From assembly GCA_030532825.1 (NCBI GenBank), contig JAUNKK010000017.1, positions 1 to 47,338 of the forward strand: 47,338 nt of DNA, given 5' to 3'. The notes below the pieces were generated by a model. The model was not told the DNA's origin and did no database searches. It was given only the letters and a program-made list of their open reading frames with translations. The translations under genes and the position numbers were made by a program. Positions 25,975 through 36,580 of this stretch are shown in pieces (position 1 is the first letter of the stretch; each line of letters begins with the position of its first letter). This DNA is from Propionibacteriaceae bacterium. GTDB lineage: Bacteria > Actinomycetota > Actinomycetes > Propionibacteriales > Propionibacteriaceae.

Positions 25975-28900
25975 ATGGCGATCATCACGCGTAAGCGTGC
26001 CGAGACCGCTGTCGTTGCCCTCCTCGCAGTGGCCCTCGGGGTGCTGGCGTTCCTCCACCGCGGGGTTCCCGCTTCTGATGTGGAACTCAACGACGGTGGC
26101 ATCTGGGTGACCAACCAGAACGAGCGGCTCGTCGGGCACCTGAACTACGAATCCCAGACGATTGACGGCGCAATCCGTTCGGCTGCCCCCTCCTTTGACG
26201 TCACCCAAAGCGCAAGCAATGTGCTGGTGCGCAGTTCTGACACAGTGCAGCCTGTTGACGTGGCTTCCGTATCCTTCCAGGGTGAGGCGGGTGTCGCCGG
26301 GGTGCTAATGGCTCACGGGGGTGACCAGGTGCTCTTTGCCGACCAGGCCGGGGGGCGAGTCTGGGCCCACGACACCATCTCCTCCAGCATGTTCAGCCTC
26401 ACGGCGGAACCACAGATCAAGGACCTCGACTCGCCCAGGGTTGCTGTCGGGGTCGATGGGACCGGCTATGTTCTGACGGCCGACGGCCGCCTATTCGCGA
26501 TGCGCGGGAATGGACCCGAAGCGGTGGTCTCGGACCTTGGCATCCAGACCAGAGGAGACCTCAGCGAAGACGCCCAGATCTCGGTGGTCGGAGACCAGCT
26601 CGTGGTGCTCGACGGGACGAGGCTGGTTATCGGTGGGCGCGAGATCGAGGATCCTGCCTTCGCGGGTGGTGTGTTGCAGCAGCCGTCCGCGGCCTCCGCG
26701 AACGTGGTGGTCGCGACCGCCACCGAATTGCTGCGGGTCGATATCGCCTCCAGCCGAATCACGCGGGACACGGTCAACAGCGGTGAGCCGGTGGCCCCGG
26801 TGCAGTTGGAGGGTTGCATTTACGGTTTATGGGGTGGCTCGGGCTACTACGTACGGGATTGCGGCGGCGACGATTACGAGGAAGCCCAGTTCCCTGATCT
26901 GGCGAATGCCAAGGCTCCCGTGTTCCGCACAAACCGCAAGGTCATCGTCATCAACGACACCGTCACGGGCGATGTTTTCCTGCCACTGGAGCAGATGATC
27001 AAGGTCAACAACTGGGAACAGGTGGCCTCGCAGCTTCGTGACGAGGAGCGTGAGGACGAGGACACCGAAGAGGTCGACGAGACCCAGACGCGGGAGTTCT
27101 CTGAAGAGCAGCACCCACCAGAGGCCGTCGACGACGAGCTAGGGGCACGCCCCGGGACGTCAACCACGCTGCCCATCCTGCTGAACGACATCGACTTGGA
27201 TGGTGATGTTCTGACCGCCATCTTGCGCGATGTGCCGGATGGGGTGAAACTATCGCTGGCCAAGCAGGGGCGCGCCGTGCGCATTGAGGTGCCAGCGGAG
27301 GCCAGCGGCCCTTTCACGTTCACCTATCAGGCTTATGACGGGATAGATGTCTCGAATGTGGCCACTGTCACCGTCAAGGTGCGCACTGACGGGGGCAATT
27401 CGGCCCCCGTCCTGATGCGGGAGAGCACCATCAACATCAGCGAGCGTTCCGAGGCCAGCTACTCGGTCCTTTCGGATTGGGTCGACCCGGATGGGGACCC
27501 GATCTTCCTCCAGAAGGCTGAGTCGGAGGAGGGCTTCGATCTGACCTGGCGGCCCGATGGGTTCGTTTCCGTGACGGACACTGGCCAGGGAGGCCCCGGG
27601 CGTCGAAGCGTGAACCTGACCGTGAGCGACGGGAACGACGCCGCATCTGGGGCACTGAACGTTCAAGTTTCGCCTGGCTCTACGAACTCACCCCCGGTGG
27701 CGAACAATGATCACTTTGTCGCCACCGTCGGCGAACCCCTCACCATCGATCCGCGCACCAATGACACTGATCCGGATTCGGATCAGTTGAAGCTTGTGGA
27801 ACTGTCGGAGGCGCCCGCCGGGGTGGAGGTAACGCCCGACTACCAGGAGGGGAGCATCCGCTTTCAGGCCTCAGCGGCGGGCAGCTACACCCTCGTGTAT
27901 GGCATCAGCGATGGCCCAAACACCGCCCGTGGCCGGATCCGCGTCGATGTGGTGGACCCGAACTCGGCCGGGCTCCAACCCGTCGCGGAGAACGATCTGG
28001 GCCTGCTACCCGCCAACGGGTCCGTCGTGGTGGATGCACTGGCAAACGACTACGACCCGGCTGGCGGAGTCCTGGTGATCCAAGGCTACTCCCTGGGCGA
28101 TGCCACGGGGCTCAACGTCGAGGTCGTCAGGCATTCATTGCTGCGCATCACTGCTCCCGGGGGGATCGATTCACCCCAGACCTTCACCTACACCGTCAGC
28201 AACGGGCACGCCTCCACCACCGCCAAGGTGCAGGTGGTGCCACAGCAGGCACCCGAGAGCTCGCAGGGACCGGTTGCGGTCTCCGATTCGTCGGCTGTCC
28301 GGGCAGGGGATCTGGTGACCGTCCCAGTCCTGTCCAACGACTATTCGCCTGCCGACCTCAACATCTCCCTCAGCCCGGAACTTGATGTGCGCTCAGACCC
28401 TGCTTTGGGCGAATTCTTCATCTCTGAAAACACCGTCCGGTTCCGCGCCGGCGCTGAAGTGGGGACGGCTGAGGCCATCTACACCGTTGTCGACTCCGAG
28501 GGAGCACGCTCATCAGCCACGGTGACAGTGACCATCCGGGAGTTGGAGGAGCGCAACCAAGACCCAGTGCCTAAACCCATCGAGGCCAGGACCTTCGCGG
28601 GCTCGTCGGTGCGCATCAGCGTGCCCCTGGACGGCATTGATCCGAACGGGGATTCGGTGACACTCATTGGTCCAGGCGACCAGGTACCCCAGAACGGTGC
28701 TGTCTCGATTGAGGGCAACCATATCGTCTATCAGGCTTCCCAGAATGCGGCCGGCACCGACGTCTTCTCCTACCGCGTTCAGGACCGCTTCGGAGCCGAG
28801 GGAGTTGGTACGGTTCGCGTCGGTGTTGCACCAGCGCCCACCACGAATCAGCGTCCCGTTGCGGTGGCCGACGAGGTCGCGGCGCGTCCATCCACGCGGT

Positions 28901-31900
28901 TGGAGATCCCAGCACTCAGAAACGACATCGACCCAGATGGCGACCAAATCTCCCTCATTGAGGGCGCCGTCAAGCCGGCGGACGCCAGCTGGGATCCGCA
29001 GGCGGAGGTCAAGGGACAGAAGATCGTGGTGGTGACCCCAGCGCAGGAGGGCATCTATCAACTGCTCTACTCGATTACCGACGGGCGCGGCATATCGGCG
29101 CAGGGCGCGGTCACGGTCACGGTCGATAAGGACGTACCTCCCGTGGCTCCACAGGCCCATGACGACGTGGTGCAGGCGTCCGCCATCACCGGAGTCGACA
29201 GCGTTGACATCCCGGTGCTGGAGAACGACTCCGATCCCGACGGTGTCGTCTCCGATCTCACGGTGCAGGTTGAATCACCAGGAACGGTCCGGGGCGGCGT
29301 GGTGACGGTGCCGGTGGCCGAGGATCGTCAGATCGTGCTCTACACCATCACCGACGCTGATGGGCTGAGTGCCCGGGCGGCGATCGTGGTCCCTGGACGG
29401 GAGAACCCACCGCAGCTCAACACGGACAAAGGGCCTGCGCAGGTCACCGCGGGCGAGCCGTTGACCGTCAGCCTCGACGAGTGGGTAGTCACGCGGCCGG
29501 GCCGCCAGGCCAAGCTCACTAGCTTGGACTCCGTGATTGCCGGGCCGGGTGGAGATCCCGCAATTGGTGACGGCGGCATAGAGGTGGTCGACGACAAGAC
29601 CCTGAAGTTCACCCCGGACATCGCGTTCTCTGGCGTGACCACCGTCTCTTTTGAGGTGACGGACGGCCAGACCCTTGATGATCCGAGCGGGAAGGTGGCA
29701 CGCATCAACTTGCCGGTCCAAGTGGCTTCCTCGGGGCAGCAACCACCCTCGGTCCGGCCGACTCAGTTGAGAGTCGCGCCCGGCGAGGCCGCGCAGGTTG
29801 TGTCGCTGGTCGAGATGGTCGATGATCCTGATCCTGGTGACGAGGAGCGGATGTCGTTCACCATCACGGGGACCGAGGGGCCCGTTCAAGCTTCCGTCTC
29901 CCAGCAGCAACTGTCGGTGCAAGCAGTCTCGGGTGCGACCGTCGGCGCGACAGCGACGGTTAACGTCTCGGTACACGACGGGAGCACCGACCCGGTTAGC
30001 ATGGCGATCCCTGTGACGATTATTTCGTCCACGCGGCCGCTCATGACGGTGCCGGAGATCACCGAGCGGGATGCTCGGATCGGCACACCCCACACCTTCG
30101 ACTTGGCCCAACTCATCACCAACCCGTTCGCCGATGTCGGCGGCGAGATCACGTTGGTCAGTGGACCACAGGTGCGAGGAACCGCCACCGCCACCGCCGA
30201 GGGCACGGTCATCACGGTCACGCCGGGTGAGCCGGACGCTTCAGCGGATGTGCCCGAGGACATCACCGTGACCTATCGGGTTGCGGACGCCACGAAGGAC
30301 CCGGAACGTGAGAAGACCGGCGTCATCCGACTGATCGTGAAGAACCCGCCGAAGGCACCCGCAAACGTCTCGGCTCAGTACCTGAAATCTCAGACAGCTC
30401 GTGTGTCCTGGACCCATGCCGGCTGGCGAGGCGGAACGCCCAAGGGCTACCTGGTCTCCTGGCCGGGCGGTAGCCGGGAATGTGGGCTGCAAACCACATG
30501 CGATATCTCAGGCCTACCCAACGGCGGCCGGTACCGGTTCACGGTCAAGGCACTCGTGACGGAGTCAGACCTCAACGCTAGAAGCCCCGAGTCGGAGCCC
30601 AGCAACGAGATCCTTGTGGATGTGTTGCCCGACACCCCCCAGGCCCCGACTGTGGAAGCCGGCGATCAGCGAGTCACCTTGTCTTGGCCGACCACGACCG
30701 TTCCGAGCGGCGGCTCGCCCGTGACACGCTATACCGTGACGAAGTACCCGGGTGGTGAGCAGCAGGACACCACCGGCACTAGCCTGACCTGGGCGGGGCT
30801 GACCAATGGGCAGGCCTACACCTTCACCGTCGCTGCACACAATCGGCTGACAGATGGTGACAGCAAGGTGGCCCCGCCCGTCAGCCCGGCATCGCGCGCC
30901 GTGACCCCCGCCGGGGCGCCCAGCAACCTCAGCGCCCCCTCGGTGTCGATGATTGGGGCGGCAGACGGCAGCCAGCTGACCGCGCGGATTAGTTGGAATC
31001 CCCCTGGTTCCGCGAATGGGGACGCTCATTACCGCTATATCGTTACCGACAGCAACGGGCGAGATGTGTGTGGGGAGCGCAGCGATACGTCATGCGAGAC
31101 CCCGCTGAGCCCATCGACGGACCCCGTGACCTTCTCTGTGAAAGCCACCAACTCGTCCGGCCTGTGGTCGGCTCCTTCTCCCGCATCCAACCCCGTGCGG
31201 GCTTTCCAGCCGCCGTCCGCGCCGGAAACCTTTGAGGTGACACCGACAGGCTCGGGCTCCGAGGTGATCCTTAAGGTGGGCGGTGCCCGTGGCAGCGGCA
31301 TTCGGGACGACGAGATCTCGTACCGCTGGAGTGCCGGTGGTGACGGCGGCACGGTTGGTGCAGGGGAACACCGCATCACCAGTTCGGCGTTTGCGTTGGG
31401 ACAATCCGTGACTGTCCGCGTCACCTCCGTGGCATCAGTGATGGGACAGACCTCGGAGGGCGGCTCGAAGACGGCCACCGTAACTGCATACGCGCCACCT
31501 CAGGCCCCGACTGTCAGCTCGGAAGGGGGCGTGAATCAAGTCACTCTGAGGTGGGACTCCAGCCAAAACAGCAACGGCGCGCGCGTGACGCGGGTGCGTT
31601 ACAAGATCAACGGCGAGGTCCAGGAGACAGACAAACTGTCTGGTAGCCGTGAGGTTGGAAACGGTCGGAACCAGCGGTATTGCATGACTGCGCAGGTGCA
31701 GAACGAGCATGGGAACTGGAGCGAGGAGTCTCAAGAGACCTGCGCAAGCACCTGGGGAGCGGCCAAAGCTACCCTGACCAGGGATGAAGCCTATAACTGC
31801 GGCGACAGGCACCATCCTGCGACCTGCTACTTTGGTCGAGTCACTGTGACCCAGTGGACGCCCGGTGAAGACGTGGAATGCAACATCAGGCGGCCCTCAA

Positions 31901-32043
31901 CGGGAGAAACGGTCGAGGTGGAACTCGACGGGGTTGATGCCTCGGGCAACGCCAGTGCGAGATCCAAGGACGGGATCTTCACGGATCGGGACTACGTCCC
32001 CTCTGGAGGTATCGATGTCACCGCCCAGTGCCACGAGGACTGA
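25975..32043 (+). CDS. Giant surface protein with Ig/cadherin-like and fibronectin type III domains
   Basis: 2022 residues. One N-terminal membrane helix (about 11-29; uncleaved anchor or signal), a probable beta-propeller region (about 40-340), a Glu/Asp-rich linker (about 345-380), then at least seven Ig/cadherin-like repeats (tandem-95 type) with recurring VAVADE...RNDIDPDGD motifs up to about 1455. Four or five Fn3 domains follow (about 1457-1925; WTHAGWRGGTPKGYLVSW) and a Cys-containing C-terminal domain (about 1927-2022) closes the protein. There is no sortase signal. ATG 25975 has GAGGGAG seven bases upstream. First gene of the MoxR/DUF58/TgpA/FHA/kinase operon. It is the likely substrate or structural output of that machinery. 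DxDxDG loops suggest Ca2+ binding. Confidence 0.88.
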   Translation: MAIITRKRAETAVVALLAVALGVLAFLHRGVPASDVELNDGGIWVTNQNERLVGHLNYESQTIDGAIRSAAPSFDVTQSASNVLVRSSDTVQPVDVASVSFQGEAGVAGVLMAHGGDQVLFADQAGGRVWAHDTISSSMFSLTAEPQIKDLDSPRVAVGVDGTGYVLTADGRLFAMRGNGPEAVVSDLGIQTRGDLSEDAQISVVGDQLVVLDGTRLVIGGREIEDPAFAGGVLQQPSAASANVVVATATELLRVDIASSRITRDTVNSGEPVAPVQLEGCIYGLWGGSGYYVRDCGGDDYEEAQFPDLANAKAPVFRTNRKVIVINDTVTGDVFLPLEQMIKVNNWEQVASQLRDEEREDEDTEEVDETQTREFSEEQHPPEAVDDELGARPGTSTTLPILLNDIDLDGDVLTAILRDVPDGVKLSLAKQGRAVRIEVPAEASGPFTFTYQAYDGIDVSNVATVTVKVRTDGGNSAPVLMRESTINISERSEASYSVLSDWVDPDGDPIFLQKAESEEGFDLTWRPDGFVSVTDTGQGGPGRRSVNLTVSDGNDAASGALNVQVSPGSTNSPPVANNDHFVATVGEPLTIDPRTNDTDPDSDQLKLVELSEAPAGVEVTPDYQEGSIRFQASAAGSYTLVYGISDGPNTARGRIRVDVVDPNSAGLQPVAENDLGLLPANGSVVVDALANDYDPAGGVLVIQGYSLGDATGLNVEVVRHSLLRITAPGGIDSPQTFTYTVSNGHASTTAKVQVVPQQAPESSQGPVAVSDSSAVRAGDLVTVPVLSNDYSPADLNISLSPELDVRSDPALGEFFISENTVRFRAGAEVGTAEAIYTVVDSEGARSSATVTVTIRELEERNQDPVPKPIEARTFAGSSVRISVPLDGIDPNGDSVTLIGPGDQVPQNGAVSIEGNHIVYQASQNAAGTDVFSYRVQDRFGAEGVGTVRVGVAPAPTTNQRPVAVADEVAARPSTRLEIPALRNDIDPDGDQISLIEGAVKPADASWDPQAEVKGQKIVVVTPAQEGIYQLLYSITDGRGISAQGAVTVTVDKDVPPVAPQAHDDVVQASAITGVDSVDIPVLENDSDPDGVVSDLTVQVESPGTVRGGVVTVPVAEDRQIVLYTITDADGLSARAAIVVPGRENPPQLNTDKGPAQVTAGEPLTVSLDEWVVTRPGRQAKLTSLDSVIAGPGGDPAIGDGGIEVVDDKTLKFTPDIAFSGVTTVSFEVTDGQTLDDPSGKVARINLPVQVASSGQQPPSVRPTQLRVAPGEAAQVVSLVEMVDDPDPGDEERMSFTITGTEGPVQASVSQQQLSVQAVSGATVGATATVNVSVHDGSTDPVSMAIPVTIISSTRPLMTVPEITERDARIGTPHTFDLAQLITNPFADVGGEITLVSGPQVRGTATATAEGTVITVTPGEPDASADVPEDITVTYRVADATKDPEREKTGVIRLIVKNPPKAPANVSAQYLKSQTARVSWTHAGWRGGTPKGYLVSWPGGSRECGLQTTCDISGLPNGGRYRFTVKALVTESDLNARSPESEPSNEILVDVLPDTPQAPTVEAGDQRVTLSWPTTTVPSGGSPVTRYTVTKYPGGEQQDTTGTSLTWAGLTNGQAYTFTVAAHNRLTDGDSKVAPPVSPASRAVTPAGAPSNLSAPSVSMIGAADGSQLTARISWNPPGSANGDAHYRYIVTDSNGRDVCGERSDTSCETPLSPSTDPVTFSVKATNSSGLWSAPSPASNPVRAFQPPSAPETFEVTPTGSGSEVILKVGGARGSGIRDDEISYRWSAGGDGGTVGAGEHRITSSAFALGQSVTVRVTSVASVMGQTSEGGSKTATVTAYAPPQAPTVSSEGGVNQVTLRWDSSQNSNGARVTRVRYKINGEVQETDKLSGSREVGNGRNQRYCMTAQVQNEHGNWSEESQETCASTWGAAKATLTRDEAYNCGDRHHPATCYFGRVTVTQWTPGEDVECNIRRPSTGETVEVELDGVDASGNASARSKDGIFTDRDYVPSGGIDVTAQCHED

Positions 32044-32078
32044 CGTTCCAAGGACAAACGAAAAGGTAGCGAGACACT

Positions 32079-33050
32079 ATGACGATGACCCCGGAACAGG
32101 CTGCGTTCTTTGCGGATACTTTTGCGCGGCTGACCGACAATGTCGGCCAGGCACTGCTCGGTAAGACCCCGGTCATCCAGTTGGCGCTGACATGCATGCT
32201 TGCCGAGGGGCATCTACTGCTGGAAGATGCTCCCGGTACTGGCAAGACGGCGTTGGCTAGGGCCATCGCTGCTTCAGTGCACGGCAGCCACAACCGCATT
32301 CAGTTCACGCCGGATTTGCTGCCATCCGACATCACTGGCATCACCATGTACGACCAGGCCACCTCGCGGTGGACCTTCCATCATGGGCCGGTCTTCAGTT
32401 CCATCGTCCTCGCGGACGAGATCAACCGTGCCTCACCGAAGACCCAGTCTGCGCTGCTGGAAGTGATGGAGGAGGCGCAGGTCACCGTCGACGGCCAGCG
32501 CTATCCAACGGAGCGACCTTTCATGGTCATCGCTACCCAGAACCCTATCGAACAAGCCGGCACCTACCGCCTTCCGGAGGCGCAGCTGGATCGCTTCCTT
32601 ATGAAGACTTCGGTGGGTTACCCAGAGACCGACGCGGCGATTCAAGTGCTGGCCGGTTCTTCGCAGCCAGACCGCTCTAAGCGGTTGGCGCCGGTGCTCG
32701 CCCAGCAGGCCGTCGCCGAGATGATTGATTCGGTCAAGGACAACTATGTCGATCAGTCGGTGCTGTGGTATATCCAGCGTCTCGTTGAGGAGACCCGCGA
32801 CGATGCCGACACCGCCATGGGGGTTTCCACCCGCGGCGCCATTGCCATGGTGCGGGCCTCCCGGGTCTGGGCGGCTGCTCATGGTCGTCATTACGTACTA
32901 CCTGACGATGTCAAGGAGTTGGCGGCGCCAGTGTGGACCCACCGCTTGATCCTGTCCCCGGAGGCCGAGTTTTCCGGGGTGAGCGCCACCGATGTGATCG
33001 CGAGGGTGCTGTCGTCGGTCGAGGCCCCAACCAACCGCATGAACGCCTGA
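32079..33050 (+). CDS. MoxR family AAA+ ATPase
   Basis: 323 residues. Walker A DAPGTGKTAL at about 48-57, Walker B IVLADEINRASPKTQSALLE, sensor 1 region VIATQNPIEQAGTYRLPEAQLDRF, all classic for MoxR. MoxR ATPases act as chaperones that mature protein complexes, usually with DUF58/VWA partners such as the next gene product. It starts 35 bases after the giant Fn3 gene with a weak AAAGGTAG ribosome site. Confidence 0.95.
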   Translation: MTMTPEQAAFFADTFARLTDNVGQALLGKTPVIQLALTCMLAEGHLLLEDAPGTGKTALARAIAASVHGSHNRIQFTPDLLPSDITGITMYDQATSRWTFHHGPVFSSIVLADEINRASPKTQSALLEVMEEAQVTVDGQRYPTERPFMVIATQNPIEQAGTYRLPEAQLDRFLMKTSVGYPETDAAIQVLAGSSQPDRSKRLAPVLAQQAVAEMIDSVKDNYVDQSVLWYIQRLVEETRDDADTAMGVSTRGAIAMVRASRVWAAAHGRHYVLPDDVKELAAPVWTHRLILSPEAEFSGVSATDVIARVLSSVEAPTNRMNA

Positions 33051-33055
33051 CGCAC

Positions 33056-34258
33056 GTGTCCACCTCCCCCAAGCGCATGCGCCCCGGATCTCGTGACAAA
33101 CGCCCCGAGGCTGAGCACCGGCTCACGACGATCACCCCCCTCGGATGGGTGCTCATCATCGGACTGGTGGTCACGGCCGTCCCCGGATGGCTCCTCGGCT
33201 GGCTCGAGTTTCGTGCCCTATCGGTGATGTGCGCCGTCGCGTTGGCAATTGCCGTCGTGGCCATTCTAGGCCGGCGGGAACACGAGGTGCTGTTCCATCT
33301 TGAACGTCCCCGCGTGCAGGTGGGGGATACCGCGGCTGGGGCCGTGCTAGTACGGGCGACGAGCGGACGGCCCTCCGGCTCTGCGACCCTCGAGTTCCCC
33401 GTCGGGGGAGAGGTGGCGAACTTCCGGGTTCCGCTGCTCGTTCCCGGACAGATCCACGAGGAGCCTTTCACCATTCCTGCGACTCGGCGTGGGGTGATTG
33501 AGCTGGGGCCGGTGCGTTCCGTGCAGACGGATCCGCTGGTGTTGCTCAGCCGACAGAAGCTGCTCTCGGGTGTGAGCGAACTGTTCGTCCATCCTCGGAT
33601 CCTGCCCCTGGAGACGGGGGCGGTTGGTTTCCTCCGCGATGTGGAAGGGATTGCCACACAGAACCTGTCGTCTTCCGACGTGTCGTTCCATGCGCTGCGG
33701 GAATACGTGCCTGGCGACGATCGGCGCTCCGTGCATTGGCGGACCACGGCGCGGACCGGGCAACTCATGGTGCGCCAGTTTGAGGAGACCATGCGCGCGC
33801 ACCTGCTGATCCTGCTCTCGACGACCAACAGCGACTACGAAACTGAGGAAGACTTCGAGTTGGCTGTCTCCGTCGCTGGATCGCTGGGCGCCTCGGCGTT
33901 GCGCGAAGAACGCCAGGTGACGCTCTGCACATCCACGGAGGAACTGCGGTTCCCGCACGCTATTGGATTGCTCGACCGGCTTTCTGGGGTGCAGCTGGGG
34001 GCTGAAGGGCGGGACGTGCGGAAACTGGCCATCAAGCATGGGTCGCTTCCGGGGGTATCGGTGGCGGCTTTCGTGACTGGCTCTACCGCCCCGGCTGCGC
34101 TGCGCGGCGCTCAGCTGGCGCTACCGCCGGGAATCTTCCCCTTCGCGTTGCGCTGTGGGCCGACGGCCGAGTTGGCACGCCGTCGGGTAGGGGACTTGAT
34201 TATCCTGGACCTGCCGAGCCTGGATGATCTCCGTCCCGCAGTCAGGAGCCTCGTGTGA
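33056..34258 (+). CDS. DUF58 domain protein with two N-terminal membrane helices
   Basis: 400 residues. Two hydrophobic helices (about 27-64) are followed by a soluble region with a beta-rich segment and the DUF58 signature FHALREYVPGDDRRSVHWRTTARTGQLMVRQFE, then a VWA-like C-terminal half. The start is probably GTG 33056, five bases after the MoxR stop; a Met 8 residues later is an alternative, and neither has a good Shine-Dalgarno. The open frame back to 32933 overlaps moxR and is not homologous. DUF58 proteins pair with MoxR and TgpA-type transglutaminases in many bacteria. The stop overlaps the next start by four bases. Confidence 0.92.
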   Translation: MSTSPKRMRPGSRDKRPEAEHRLTTITPLGWVLIIGLVVTAVPGWLLGWLEFRALSVMCAVALAIAVVAILGRREHEVLFHLERPRVQVGDTAAGAVLVRATSGRPSGSATLEFPVGGEVANFRVPLLVPGQIHEEPFTIPATRRGVIELGPVRSVQTDPLVLLSRQKLLSGVSELFVHPRILPLETGAVGFLRDVEGIATQNLSSSDVSFHALREYVPGDDRRSVHWRTTARTGQLMVRQFEETMRAHLLILLSTTNSDYETEEDFELAVSVAGSLGASALREERQVTLCTSTEELRFPHAIGLLDRLSGVQLGAEGRDVRKLAIKHGSLPGVSVAAFVTGSTAPAALRGAQLALPPGIFPFALRCGPTAELARRRVGDLIILDLPSLDDLRPAVRSLV

Positions 34259-36570
34259 ACCGGACGCCCGCGTTTTCGCTTCCGCGCGTTCTGGGAGCGT
34301 GGCTGCTCTTGCTGCCAGGCTGCATCGCTTTTCAGCCTGTCTTTGGGGGAGTGCGGGGGTACCTTCCGGGCCTGCTCGGCATCCTCTTTGGTGGCCTCAT
34401 CGCGTTGCTGGCCATCCGGTTCCGCTGGAGCGGGGCGCTATGGCTTGCTGCCTTCGTGGTGGTCTACCTGATCGTCGGTGGGCCGTTGGTGGTCCCCGAG
34501 ACCACCGCCTTCGGCTTTCTGCCCACCATTGCCACGGTTAGTCGCCTGGGAGAATTGTCGTTTCAGGGCTGGTACGACATATTGACCGTCGCCACACCGG
34601 CCGGGGACCTCTCAGGACCCCAGGCGGTACCGTTCTTTGCCGGGTTGCTGGTGGGCATGGCCACTATCGGAATCGTGCGGCTCACCCGAGGCGTGGTATG
34701 GCCCTGTGTGATTGCTGCTTTGTGGTTGGCGCTTGGCAATGCCTTTGGATCCAGCATCGCTCCCACGGCCATCTGGCTCGGCGTAGCGTTGGGGGTTGGT
34801 GTTCTGGCGTGGAGTACCGCCCACCGTCTGAGTCGCATGGGGGCTGCGAACGCCGCCTTCCTGGTGCGTCGGCCCGGCGGGCTGTCGCATCGCACGTGGC
34901 AGGCGATCGCCGCGACTGCTGTGATCGCGCTGGCCGCTGGCGCGGCGCTTAGTGTCAACGCGGCGACGGGGGCGGGCGAGCGGGTAGTGCTGCGCGACTT
35001 CGTCAGTCCCCCCCTCGATTTGGCGGAATACCCCAGTCCCTTGACCCGCTACCGGCGCTACGAACTAAACCTCAAAGACGAGGTGCTATTCAAGGTTTCC
35101 GGGCTGCCCGCCGGAGGACGGCTGCGGCTGGCCGTCATGGACCGCTGGGATGGTGTGGTTTTCAACGTTTCTCAGGACAGCAGTGAGTACCTGCAGGTTG
35201 GCCGTGAGATGCCGTGGCAGCCCTCTGGGGAAGCAGTGCGCGCGGACATTACCGCCGAACTATACGACGATGTCTGGCTGCCGTCCTGGGGAGAACCAGC
35301 TCGGATAGAGTTTTCTGGAACGCGCGCCATGGAGCAGGGCAAAGGACTGTATTTCAACCGCGACACCCACCAGGCGATGACCGTCGCCCGATTCAGCCAC
35401 GGTAGTAGCGTCACCGTCGAATCGGTCCCCATCATTCCCCTGTCCGAGGCGGAACGAGCGAATCTCAAAGACGCCGCTGCGGGGGACGCCCCGTTAGCTC
35501 AGGTGACGCGTGTGCCCGAAGTCCTGGCAAAGAATGCCGCCGAGTGGACCGCGGGGGCGGCTAGTGCCTTCGAAGAATTGGAGATGATCGAGCAGCGCCT
35601 GCGGACTGAGGGCTACTACTCTGATGGGTCGGACAACCGGTCCCGGGCGGGTCACACAGCCGAGCGCCTCGCCTATATGTTCAACCGAACTCAATGGGTT
35701 GGTGACGACGAACAGTACGCTTCGGCTATGGCGCTTATGGCTACACAGCGCGGTATCCCAGCCCGAGTGGTGATGGGTTTCTATCCGGGGGCTGATGCGC
35801 AGATCGGCGATGTCTGGTCGGTCCGGGGTACTGAAGCGCATGTCTGGGTCGAGGCATACCTGGAAGGTGCGGGATGGGTTACCTTCGACCCGACGCCTGA
35901 CCGCGACAAGGTACCGGAGACCGAGGACCCCCAGCCGAAGCCAAAGCCGAAGCCCCGTGTCGATACTCCGCCCAGCCCACCCGAGCACATTGAAGACGAT
36001 ACGGTGATCGCGGACGAAGAGGAGGTCGAGATTGATGACCGCGACAAGGAAGAGTCGCGGCTGGCGGCGATCTTGGCCATCATTGCCGCTGTTGGGGGGG
36101 GCATCGGTCTGGTGGCTTTCCCCTTCCTGCTGATCGCGGCGCTGAAAGCCCGCCGAGCGCTACAGCGTCGCAAGCGGGGTGAACTCACCGACCAACTCGC
36201 GGGGGCTTGGAGCGAAGTGATGGATCGGGCGCGGGACCTGGGCTACGAGTTCACGACCGACCACACACGCCGTGAGTCCGCATACGAACTGCAAAAAGTG
36301 CATCCACAATTACCGATTCGAGAGATGGCTGACCGGATCGACTCCTCGGTTTTTGGGCCTGAAAAGCCTAGTTCATCGCTCAAGGAGTCGGTATGGAAGC
36401 AAGCGACGAAGCTCAAGAGTTCACTTTTGGCCAGTAGGCCTTGGTACGCTCGGCCAGCTGCTGTGTTTTCCTTGAAGTCGTTCCGCCGGTCGAAAACCGA
36501 AGCGGCGAGGGGCTCCAGAAAGCGTTCGGCCGACAACCGGTCTAGGCGCCAGGGGAAACCGAGGAACTGA
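34255..36570 (+). CDS. TgpA-like transglutaminase-domain membrane protein lacking the catalytic Cys
   Basis: 771 residues. About seven TMs in the first 240 residues, an extracytoplasmic region with a transglutaminase-like core (about 440-550), a Pro/Lys linker, one TM (about 602-625) and a cytoplasmic tail. In the core the usual GxCEQ motif reads VGDDEQYASAMALMA, so Asp485 stands where the catalytic Cys should be. His529 (TEAHVWVEAY) and Asp545 (TFDPTPD) of the triad are kept. Peptide cross-linking or protease activity is therefore unlikely, and a binding or scaffold role is inferred. GTG 34255 overlaps the DUF58 stop (GTGA). Confidence 0.9.
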   Translation: MNRTPAFSLPRVLGAWLLLLPGCIAFQPVFGGVRGYLPGLLGILFGGLIALLAIRFRWSGALWLAAFVVVYLIVGGPLVVPETTAFGFLPTIATVSRLGELSFQGWYDILTVATPAGDLSGPQAVPFFAGLLVGMATIGIVRLTRGVVWPCVIAALWLALGNAFGSSIAPTAIWLGVALGVGVLAWSTAHRLSRMGAANAAFLVRRPGGLSHRTWQAIAATAVIALAAGAALSVNAATGAGERVVLRDFVSPPLDLAEYPSPLTRYRRYELNLKDEVLFKVSGLPAGGRLRLAVMDRWDGVVFNVSQDSSEYLQVGREMPWQPSGEAVRADITAELYDDVWLPSWGEPARIEFSGTRAMEQGKGLYFNRDTHQAMTVARFSHGSSVTVESVPIIPLSEAERANLKDAAAGDAPLAQVTRVPEVLAKNAAEWTAGAASAFEELEMIEQRLRTEGYYSDGSDNRSRAGHTAERLAYMFNRTQWVGDDEQYASAMALMATQRGIPARVVMGFYPGADAQIGDVWSVRGTEAHVWVEAYLEGAGWVTFDPTPDRDKVPETEDPQPKPKPKPRVDTPPSPPEHIEDDTVIADEEEVEIDDRDKEESRLAAILAIIAAVGGGIGLVAFPFLLIAALKARRALQRRKRGELTDQLAGAWSEVMDRARDLGYEFTTDHTRRESAYELQKVHPQLPIREMADRIDSSVFGPEKPSSSLKESVWKQATKLKSSLLASRPWYARPAAVFSLKSFRRSKTEAARGSRKRSADNRSRRQGKPRN

Positions 36571-36580
36571 GGAGATGATG

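Noticed and set aside
27100-30360. DNA-level tandem repeats in the giant surface protein gene
   Set aside because: The Ig-like units are similar as protein motifs only. No near-identical DNA copies are visible, so recombination repeats or a CRISPR-like array are not supported.
32933-33055. Upstream extension of the DUF58 gene
   Set aside because: It would overlap the moxR 3' end in another frame and adds a non-homologous Arg/Pro-rich segment.
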